The notes under the pieces: model-generated | The model's input: the letters and a program-made list of their open reading frames with translations, nothing else | Told to the model about the DNA's origin: nothing | The model's database searches: none | In this document: positions 58,255 to 64,000 of the stretch, piece by piece | How positions within the stretch are numbered: position 1 is the first letter of the stretch | Layout of the letters: each line of letters begins with the position of its first letter | NCBI GenBank assembly: GCA_018268375.1 | Contig: JAFDWS010000003.1 | Span: 124,001 to 188,000, forward strand | Reading direction: 5' to 3' | Source of the DNA: Armatimonadota bacterium | Lineage (GTDB): Bacteria > Armatimonadota > Fimbriimonadia > Fimbriimonadales > Fimbriimonadaceae | DNA: 64,000 nucleotides | Made by a program: the position numbers and the translations under genes

Positions 58255-59535
58255 ATGGCGACAGTCAGGCCGTTTCGCGGTCTCAGGTTCCAGGAGAGCG
58301 CAGGCAGTTTGGACGCGCTGGTCGCTCCGCCGTATGACGTCCTTAACGAGGCGCAGCGGGAAGAGTCCGGAGCCAAGAGCACGCACAACGTGGTCCACCT
58401 CACACTGCCGGAGCAGTTGCCGGACGACCGTTCGAAGTTCGTGAAGTATGCGCGAAGCGCCGCGCGGCTCGAGGAGTGGCGACGAACCGGTGCGATGGCG
58501 CTGGAAGACCGACCCTCCTTCTACCGTTACGCGCAAACGTTCAACGTCCCCGGCGGTGGCGAGGCGTTCACCCGGACGAGCCTGATCGTGCTCCTGAAGG
58601 TCGAGCCCTACGAGAAGGGGGTCGTCCTGCCTCATGAGCAGACTTTCCCCAAGCACAAGGAGGACAGGCTCCGGTTGCTCGAGGCCACTCGCAGCCACTT
58701 GGAGTGTATCTTCGGCCTTTACGAAGACGACGACAACGCCGTCCACAAGCTGGTTTCGGGTGCAAGCGGTCGGAGGGTGGCGGACATCACCACCCCTGAG
58801 GACGGTATCCGGCAAACCCTCGACGTCATTGACGACCCTGCCACAACGAAGGCCATCTCGCAAGCCTTGGCTGACAAGAGACTTTGGATCGCGGACGGCC
58901 ACCATCGCTACGAGACCGCGCTTGCGTTTCGCGAGGCAGCAGGGCCGAACCAGGGCCTGATTCCGGAGGACTTCATGATGATGGCGGTCGACAGCATGAC
59001 CGACCCCGGGCTTGTCCTTCTCCCGACACACAGGATCCTCAAGACGCTCCCCGGTTCTGCCACCGATCTTCGGGCAAAGATGGCCGCCCATTTCGAGGTT
59101 GAGGACGCTCCGAACTCCAAACTGATGACACGGATCGAGGCGCTTGGGGCAGCCGGCAAGAGGGCTTTCGGGATCGCCTTGCCGGGCGGGGCAGGTTTCG
59201 TGGCTTCGACGTCGAACATTGCCGCCATCGCCGCTCAGATCGATGGGCCGGGAAGCGCGATGCTGAAGGAGTTGGACGTCAGCGTCCTCCATGGATTCAT
59301 CTTCGAAAAGATGCTAGGGTTGACTGGTCTCGACTTCTTCGGCTACACCCGAATCGAGTCGGAGGCGGTAGATGCGGTCGAAAATGGGGCCCCGGCGAGC
59401 TTCCTCATGAACCCTCCCACCGTCGAAGATATGAGGCTAATTGCCCTGGGAGGGGAGAAGATGCCGCAAAAATCTACCTATTACAACCCAAAGTTGCTCA
59501 GTGGCCTCGTCGTTTGGTCGCTGAAAGACTTCTAA
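58255..59535 (+). CDS. DUF1015 family protein
   Basis: A 426-residue soluble protein of the widespread DUF1015 family (function unknown, fold related to ATP-dependent enzymes by annotation only). Family segments are VRPFRGLRFQESAGSLDALVAPPYDV, HNVVHLTLPE, FYRYAQTF, VVLPHEQTFPKHKEDRL, IFGLYED, LWIADGHHRYETALAFRE and, at the end, MNPPTVEDMRLIALGGEKMPQKSTYYNPKL in parts. Length and order are complete. Divergent from the prenyl synthase and followed 7 bp later by an MBL-fold gene on the same strand. Confidence 0.9.
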   Translation: MATVRPFRGLRFQESAGSLDALVAPPYDVLNEAQREESGAKSTHNVVHLTLPEQLPDDRSKFVKYARSAARLEEWRRTGAMALEDRPSFYRYAQTFNVPGGGEAFTRTSLIVLLKVEPYEKGVVLPHEQTFPKHKEDRLRLLEATRSHLECIFGLYEDDDNAVHKLVSGASGRRVADITTPEDGIRQTLDVIDDPATTKAISQALADKRLWIADGHHRYETALAFREAAGPNQGLIPEDFMMMAVDSMTDPGLVLLPTHRILKTLPGSATDLRAKMAAHFEVEDAPNSKLMTRIEALGAAGKRAFGIALPGGAGFVASTSNIAAIAAQIDGPGSAMLKELDVSVLHGFIFEKMLGLTGLDFFGYTRIESEAVDAVENGAPASFLMNPPTVEDMRLIALGGEKMPQKSTYYNPKLLSGLVVWSLKDF

Positions 59536-59542
59536 GGTAAAC

Positions 59543-60352
59543 ATGGTCATCCACCTCCTGGGAACCGGTGGTGCGGACGGGGTGCCGGCCCTCTACTCGG
59601 AGTCGAGGGTCAGCAAGTACGCGAGGGAACACGGCGGCAAAGACGTCCGCAGCCGTGCGTCTGCCCTTGTGGACGGAGTGATCAAGCTCGACCTTGGCCC
59701 CGACAGCTGGTCTCAAGTCGTAAGGGAGCGTTTGGACGCAAGGGAGTGGTGCGCGGTCGCTTACACCCACTCAGACGCCGACCACTTCGCCGTTGAAGAG
59801 CTTCAGTACGTCCTCTATCCCTTCAACGACTATGAGATGGCCGGATTCACAATCTTTGGCAACAACCTCATCAGCGAGGCGATCAGAAGCCGCTATCCCG
59901 ACTGGCCATTTGAGATCGTCACTACCAAGAGCTTTTGCCAGTCATCGTGCGGCGATTACGTCCTGACACCGATCAAGGCCCGGCACGGATCGCCGGACGA
60001 GGACACCCACAACATCATCATCCAGCAAGGGGGCCGGACTCTGCTCTATGCCACCGACACCGGCATCTGGGACGAGCCGACTTGGGCCTTCCTAATGGAC
60101 CACCGCCTGGACTGCCTTGTCCTGGAATGCACCGAGGGCTTCGTCCTCACGCCTTACAACGGACACCTCGACATCGAGGAATTCGAGCAGGTGATCGAAC
60201 GGCTGCGCAAGCAGGGCACGGTCACTGACGGCACCAAGATCGTGACGACCCACCACAGCCACAACGGCGACGCTACTCACGCCGAGTTAGAAGCCCGGCT
60301 CAATCCGCTGGGCGTCGTTGTAGGCTACGACGGGCTGAAGGTCGAGTTCTGA
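59543..60352 (+). CDS. Metallo-beta-lactamase-fold hydrolase (PhnP/RNase Z-like)
   Basis: A 269-residue MBL-fold protein. It starts like PhnP/RNase Z (IHLLGTGGADGVPALYSE), the metal motif reads THSDADHFAVEEL (HxHxDH with the first His as Ser-type variant: H-S-D-A-D-H), then LTPIKARHGSPDEDTHNIII with another His, LLYATDTGIWD with the bridging Asp, and TTHHSHNGDATH late. The His-for-Ser change may alter metal binding. A cyclic phosphate or nucleotide substrate is suggested only by fold. It is the last gene before a 215-bp gap without a recognisable gene. Confidence 0.8.
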   Translation: MVIHLLGTGGADGVPALYSESRVSKYAREHGGKDVRSRASALVDGVIKLDLGPDSWSQVVRERLDAREWCAVAYTHSDADHFAVEELQYVLYPFNDYEMAGFTIFGNNLISEAIRSRYPDWPFEIVTTKSFCQSSCGDYVLTPIKARHGSPDEDTHNIIIQQGGRTLLYATDTGIWDEPTWAFLMDHRLDCLVLECTEGFVLTPYNGHLDIEEFEQVIERLRKQGTVTDGTKIVTTHHSHNGDATHAELEARLNPLGVVVGYDGLKVEF

Positions 60353-60567
60353 GCCCTTTTCACTTGACGGTTCGTTCAAGCTGCCGACTCTAAAGGGCTG
60401 CGCTCCCTTTCTGCACTTCGGTCCGTCCCTTCTCATGGCCAAAGGAGTGGCGGGCGAGGGCTATGGATGGCCGCTCCCCTTCGAGGATCGAGGGAGGCGT
60501 TGGGTGGTTCGGATCAGTTCGGCTAGTTCAGAGTGGATCGGTTGGTTCGGGGTTTGAGTGACGAAGT

Positions 60568-61107
60568 GTGAGCGAGCGTCCCCCTAAGACGATCCGAGGG
60601 AAGACCCCCGTCCGCCAGCTTTTCAAGGACTTCAAGAAGCTCCACCCTCCTCAGGTCGAGCTAGCGTTCCTCTTGCAAGACTGGGACGACGCCTACAACG
60701 TCGGCGGGATGTTCCGGGTCGCGGACGGTGTCGGTGCCAGTCTGATCGTCACAACGGGCCACACGCCTCACCCGCCCGACCCCATGATCGGCGTCACGAG
60801 CCTGGGCCACCACCGCCGGATCCCCTTTCGGCACCACCAGTCCCACGAGGCTGGCGCTTTGGAACTTAAAGCAGCCGGATGGACGTTGATCGCTGTAGAG
60901 ATTGCAGAAGGGGCTGTGGCTTACTTCGACTTCCACTTCCCTCAAAAGACCTGTCTCGTCCTCGGCAACGAGGTGAACGGCGTCTACGGAGGAGTCATGA
61001 AGCACTGTGACGCGGCTGTCTACATTCCGATGTTAGGAAAGGGCAGGTCGCTCAATGTGCACGTGGCGGCGGCGGTCGTCGCCTATCGGGCCCAGTTCGG
61101 CCGCTGA
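60568..61107 (+). CDS. SpoU/TrmH-family RNA 2'-O-methyltransferase
   Basis: A 179-residue knotted (SPOUT) methyltransferase. Motif 1 is NVGGMFRVADGVGA, motif 2 CLVLGNEVNGVYG and motif 3 IPMLGKGRSLNVHVAAAVVAY, as in TrmH-type enzymes that methylate a ribose in tRNA or rRNA. It lacks a long N-terminal RNA-binding domain. GTG 60568 is used; no ATG fits. The TPR gene starts 25 bp after its stop. The precise RNA target is not predictable. Confidence 0.92.
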   Translation: MSERPPKTIRGKTPVRQLFKDFKKLHPPQVELAFLLQDWDDAYNVGGMFRVADGVGASLIVTTGHTPHPPDPMIGVTSLGHHRRIPFRHHQSHEAGALELKAAGWTLIAVEIAEGAVAYFDFHFPQKTCLVLGNEVNGVYGGVMKHCDAAVYIPMLGKGRSLNVHVAAAVVAYRAQFGR

Positions 61108-61132
61108 CCTTCCTGCAGACTCCGAGGAACAC

Positions 61133-62050
61133 ATGGCATTTGTTGGCAGATGGTTTGGCTTTGGACGCAACCCACAGTTCGATGCGGGGCTTCGGCACTA
61201 TGAGGCCGGCGAGTTCGAAGAGGCAGCGGAGTCGCTGCGGCACGTCAGTCAGCACGAGACCGACCTGACCATGCGTCAAAGGGCGAAGTCTTACTTGGCA
61301 GGCGCCCTTGGGCGACTCGGTAAGGCAGCCGTGGCGGACGGTGACCACACCAAGGCTATCGATTACCTAGGCGAGGCCGTGGTTTTACGCCCACGCTATG
61401 CCGACCTGCACATGTCGCTCGCTATGGCGCACGAGGCTCTGGGCGAGTACAACAAGCGGAACGAAGAGGTCGAGGCCGCGCTCCGGATCAACCCGAAGTA
61501 CGGGGCTGCCGTCCTGTTCCAGGCATCGATGATGATCAAGAGCGGGGATCATGCCAATGGACTGGCTCGGGCCGTCCAGGCTGTCTCGCTAGATCGTCGT
61601 CTCGAGACGGCCCTCTTCAAAGAGGCGATCGCGCTTGCTGATGACGGGAAGTGGGAGGAAGCTGCTTTGAAGCTGCGCGAGGTTCGGCCGACCGGGCAGG
61701 ACGATCCTGACTTTCTGATCGTCCGCGGCGATCGCATGATGTCGCAGCAGCGCTACGAAGACGCTGCCGAGTGCTATCGGAACGCCCTCGAACTGGCGGC
61801 CGGCTATCCGGATCTTCACGTCCGGCTCGGGCAGGCGCTGCTCGAGACCGACCAGACCCAGCGTGCGATCGAGGAGTTTCGCGAGGCGACCGCAATCAAC
61901 CCGGATTACGCGGAAGCGTTCGCACTCCTCGGGGTCGCACTGCGCAAGCAGGAGCTTGAGAAGGAAGCGATCGATGCCTTTCGCAAGGCGCTGGACCTGG
62001 ATCCGAACCAGATCATCGCGAGCACCGAAATCATGCGCCGTCGCGGCTGA
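61133..62050 (+). CDS. TPR-repeat protein
   Basis: A 305-residue cytosolic protein made almost wholly of TPR motifs: AGLRHYEAGEFEEAAESLRH, KAIDYLGEAVVLRPRYADLHM, YNKRNEEVEAALRINPKYGA, YEDAAECYRNALELAAGYPDL, AIEEFREATAINPDYAEAFA and AIDAFRKALDLDPNQIIA. No signal peptide or catalytic segment. The ATG at 61133 follows GAGG at a good distance; the longer frame overlaps the methyltransferase gene and is unlikely. It likely acts as a binding scaffold; partners are unknown. Confidence 0.85.
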   Translation: MAFVGRWFGFGRNPQFDAGLRHYEAGEFEEAAESLRHVSQHETDLTMRQRAKSYLAGALGRLGKAAVADGDHTKAIDYLGEAVVLRPRYADLHMSLAMAHEALGEYNKRNEEVEAALRINPKYGAAVLFQASMMIKSGDHANGLARAVQAVSLDRRLETALFKEAIALADDGKWEEAALKLREVRPTGQDDPDFLIVRGDRMMSQQRYEDAAECYRNALELAAGYPDLHVRLGQALLETDQTQRAIEEFREATAINPDYAEAFALLGVALRKQELEKEAIDAFRKALDLDPNQIIASTEIMRRRG

Positions 62051-62055
62051 CACAA

Positions 62056-62082
62056 GGCATGGGGCCCTTGGAGCCCCATGCC
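62056..62082 (+). terminator. Terminator-like hairpin
   Basis: A perfect 10-bp inverted repeat, GGCATGGGGC (62056-62065) and GCCCCATGCC (62073-62082), 6 bp after the TPR stop. No T-run follows, so it may act weakly or as an mRNA-stabilising hairpin. Confidence 0.6.
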
Positions 62083-62116
62083 CGCAACCTAGGGCGAATC
62101 GGTCCCGTCTCCTTGA

Positions 62117-62398
62117 ATGGAGACACGGGACGCGAAAGCGTCTGGGAAAGCCTTGATCGCATTGTTCGCCACATTAGTCAGCCTCTTCGGAGTGCTCATC
62201 ATTACCGGACTCTTGTGGTGGTTCCTCCTTCGCCCCATTGGAAACCGCGCAAGCGGCGCCATCGAGCGCGCCGACGAGTCTTACGCAGTCCGTGAGGCGC
62301 GTGAGCACATCTCGGACGAGGAGCGGGCGAAGGCAGAAGAGGAACTCAAGTTGCTTGCAGGCGAAACCCGGGAGCACGACCCGTCCCAAGAGACATGA
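62117..62398 (+). CDS. Small membrane protein encoded with SPFH proteins
   Basis: A 93-residue protein with one strong membrane helix (ALIALFATLVSLFGVLIITGL, then LWWFLLRPIG) and a charged cytosolic or periplasmic tail rich in Glu/Arg (AREHISDEERAKAEEELKLL), likely a helix. Not a recognised family. Its stop overlaps the start of the first SPFH gene (ATGA), so the three genes form one unit and the protein is probably an accessory of the SPFH assembly. Confidence 0.7.
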   Translation: METRDAKASGKALIALFATLVSLFGVLIITGLLWWFLLRPIGNRASGAIERADESYAVREAREHISDEERAKAEEELKLLAGETREHDPSQET

Positions 62399-63291
62399 GA
62401 CTCAGACCGAGCACCAAGCTCAAGCTTTTCGGCATTCTCGTCGGCATCCCCCTGGCCCTTATCGGTCTGTGGATGCTGAGCATGATCAGGTGGATTGCGG
62501 CTGGCGAAGTCGGTGTGATCTACAGCGCTTCTCAAGGGCTGCAGAACACAGTTCACCCACCGAGGGCAATCATCGTCTGGCCGTTCGAGCAGCTGTACAC
62601 GTACCCAACGAAGATCCAGAACGCGGTCTACACCCAAGACCAAAATGCGGGCGAGATTAAGGCCGCCGACGGCATATTGATCACGACCAGTGACAACGCC
62701 AACACCACGTTTGACATCAGCGTCCTCTACCGTGTCCTGCCAGAAAACGTCCCTCTGGTGTTCAGAACCTACGGCGCGATTCCCATTGAGGACATCCAAA
62801 GCCAACACATCCGCAGGGCTGTCCGCGACGGTGCCAGCGCGATAGGAAGCAAGTACGACGTGTTCCAGCTCATGGGGGAGAAGCGCGTCGAGGCGAGCGA
62901 GGCCCTCACCGAAGAGCTAAGAGGGCGATTGTCCAGCAAGGGCATCACTGTCGAGCGAGCGATGATCCTCGGCGCGCACCCCTCGGCCGATTTGCTGCAA
63001 AAGATCAATAGTCGAGTGAACAGCTACACCGCATTGCAGATCTCGCAACTCCAGAACCAGATCGCGGAAATCAACCGGCAGATCAGCGTTGTCGACGCGG
63101 AGGCGACGCAAAAGGCCAACGCGCTCGCCGCCGCCGGCACTCAGGACCGTTCGATCTCGTTCCTGAACCTCGACTTGATGGAGCAGGCCATCGAGAAATG
63201 GAACGGTGAGCTCTCACCCCTCCGCTCAGATGGCAAGCAGACGATCGTGCTTTCAGACGGACGTCTCGTCGTTCCGCAGGAGCAAAGGTGA
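62395..63291 (+). CDS. SPFH/band-7 (prohibitin/stomatin-like) membrane protein 1
   Basis: A 298-residue protein with an N-terminal membrane helix (LFGILVGIPLALIGLWMLSMI) and an SPFH domain (about 30-190: GEVGVIYSASQGLQNTVHPP, TDNANTTFDISVLYRV-type strands, VPLVFRTYGAI, RVEASEALTEELRGRLSSKGI). A coiled coil follows (LQISQLQNQIAEINRQISVVDAEAT). Such proteins assemble large membrane rings that organise proteases and lipids. It starts 4 bp inside the stop of the small membrane gene and ends 6 bp before its partner. Divergence from the partner suggests hetero-oligomers as in HflK/HflC, inferred from arrangement. Confidence 0.9.
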   Translation: MRLRPSTKLKLFGILVGIPLALIGLWMLSMIRWIAAGEVGVIYSASQGLQNTVHPPRAIIVWPFEQLYTYPTKIQNAVYTQDQNAGEIKAADGILITTSDNANTTFDISVLYRVLPENVPLVFRTYGAIPIEDIQSQHIRRAVRDGASAIGSKYDVFQLMGEKRVEASEALTEELRGRLSSKGITVERAMILGAHPSADLLQKINSRVNSYTALQISQLQNQIAEINRQISVVDAEATQKANALAAAGTQDRSISFLNLDLMEQAIEKWNGELSPLRSDGKQTIVLSDGRLVVPQEQR

Positions 63292-63297
63292 AGCAGA

Positions 63298-64000
63298 GTG
63301 GAAACCCCGCAACTTCCTAAAATCCAGATTCCGAAGACCATCGTTCGCAACGTCGTGCTCGTGCTGGCCGCCATCTGGCTGTTCGGCACCTTGCGCGGTT
63401 GCTGGCAGCAAATTCCGCCTGCCTCGGTGGGCATCCGGTTCAACGCCCGTTCCGGCATCTCCGAAAAGCTGGTGCGCCCGCAGCTCACTTTCGTCGGGCC
63501 GATGGAGCGGCTCATCATCTATCCGACCTCGATGAAGAACGCCAGCTACGTCCGCGCCGCCAAGCAAGGCGAGCGAGAAGGCGACGACGCCATTCGAGCT
63601 TCTACGATCGAAGGCGCGACCCTTCCCGTGGACGTCACCGTGGCCTGGCACGTGGATCCCGCCGAAGCCACCGTTGCCTTTCGGAACTTTGGCACGGAGG
63701 ACATGAACTACATCCAGGAGAACTTCATCCGCTTCATCGCCACCTATGGGGTGAACGCTGTCTCCGGCATACGCTCGATTTTCGACCTCACGGCCAAGGA
63801 ACGTCAACAGTTCGGGCCGGAGGTCAAAAAGTTCATCCAGCCCCTGCTCAACGAGTACGGCATCGTGGTGGACGAGGTCTACATCGGCGAGGTCTATCCC
63901 GCTGACGAAATCTTGGCCAAGGTGCAAGAACGCGTGAGCAAGCGCAACGAGCTAGAGCTGGCCAAGGTCAACTTGGAGAAGGCGCGCATCGACGCCAAGA
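63298..64000 (+). CDS. SPFH/band-7 membrane protein 2 (3' end outside window)
   Basis: The frame opens at GTG 63298, 6 bp after the first SPFH gene, and runs to the window end without a stop (234 codons seen). It begins METPQLPKIQIPKTIVRNVV, has a membrane helix (VLVLAAIWLFGTL), then an SPFH domain with PPASVGIRFNARSGIS, RPQLTFVGPMERLIIYPTSM, VDVTVAWHVDPAEATVAFRN and GIVVDEVYIGEVYPADEIL, and the start of the coiled coil (VQERVSKRNELELAKVNLE). Same layout as its neighbour with low identity, so the two are distant paralogues. Confidence 0.9.
   Translation, partial: METPQLPKIQIPKTIVRNVVLVLAAIWLFGTLRGCWQQIPPASVGIRFNARSGISEKLVRPQLTFVGPMERLIIYPTSMKNASYVRAAKQGEREGDDAIRASTIEGATLPVDVTVAWHVDPAEATVAFRNFGTEDMNYIQENFIRFIATYGVNAVSGIRSIFDLTAKERQQFGPEVKKFIQPLLNEYGIVVDEVYIGEVYPADEILAKVQERVSKRNELELAKVNLEKARIDAK

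Noticed and set aside
60353..60567. GTTCGG-type short repeats in the gap before the SpoU gene
   Set aside because: Several GTTCGG-like words occur in this 215-bp gap, but spacing is irregular and no hairpin, RNA or gene signature emerges.

Overview
The window is a GC-rich bacterial chromosome segment, cut inside a gene at both ends. I infer an Armatimonadota bacterium close to Fimbriimonadales. The reasons are the PEP-CTERM-type surface protein, several large signal-peptide beta-propeller proteins, a peritrophin-like 'cell-surface' protein type that I associate with that group, the pilMNOPQ layout and the dense operons with 4-bp start/stop overlaps. No rRNA, plasmid, phage structural gene or transposase was seen.

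Layout. 1-6080: 3' end of purH, a PEP-CTERM protein, a small membrane protein, mreB-mreC-mreD (cell shape) and gdhA (glutamate dehydrogenase). 6080-6692: the only gene-free stretch over 300 bp; it holds about 3.5 direct repeats of about 129 bp that end in a decayed second copy of the last 66 bp of gdhA. 6693-9134: one large NACHT NTPase with an N-terminal nuclease-like domain, visibly more AT-rich than its surroundings and probably a horizontally acquired anti-phage gene. 9135-9422 holds no gene that I can support. 9423-17062: two secreted propeller proteins that share a C-terminal domain, a di-heme peroxidase, a Bax-inhibitor-like membrane protein and a TPR protein, then tRNA-Pro(GGG). 17179-22321 (minus): an overlapping operon of GH31 glycosidase, CPBP membrane protease and cysteine desulfurase. 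22402-23715: a surface protein.

23891-31035 is a tightly coupled type IV pilus operon: an ExeA-type ATPase, an excisionase-type HTH protein, then pilM, pilN, pilO, pilP and the pilQ secretin, closed by a clear terminator. 31142-37310 holds a fasciclin lipoprotein and a minus-strand sugar-catabolism set: a two-domain 3-keto-disaccharide hydrolase broken by a 7-G tract, a Tat-exported Gfo/Idh/MocA oxidoreductase and a VPS10/sortilin-like propeller protein. tRNA-Ala(TGC) follows, with several small membrane or secreted proteins.

39128-54360 is mostly housekeeping: a DUF1501 protein, lipB with a membrane class III cyclase, aconitase followed by a polysaccharide deacetylase whose tail overlaps a small basic protein out of frame, pspA, a redoxin, a lipoprotein, then uvrC, fabI, a glutamate formimidoyltransferase and purK. 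54357-64000 holds a large secreted discoidin/DNRLRE-like protein, a methyltransferase coupled to a polyprenyl synthase, a DUF1015 protein, an MBL-fold hydrolase, a SpoU methyltransferase, a TPR protein and a membrane trio of one small protein and two SPFH/band-7 proteins, the last cut by the window end.

The most interesting items are the NACHT gene, the repeat array with the duplicated gdhA 3' end, the shared C-terminal domain of the two propeller proteins, the missing canonical start codon of mreC, the 7-G frameshift and the 203-bp same-strand gene overlap.
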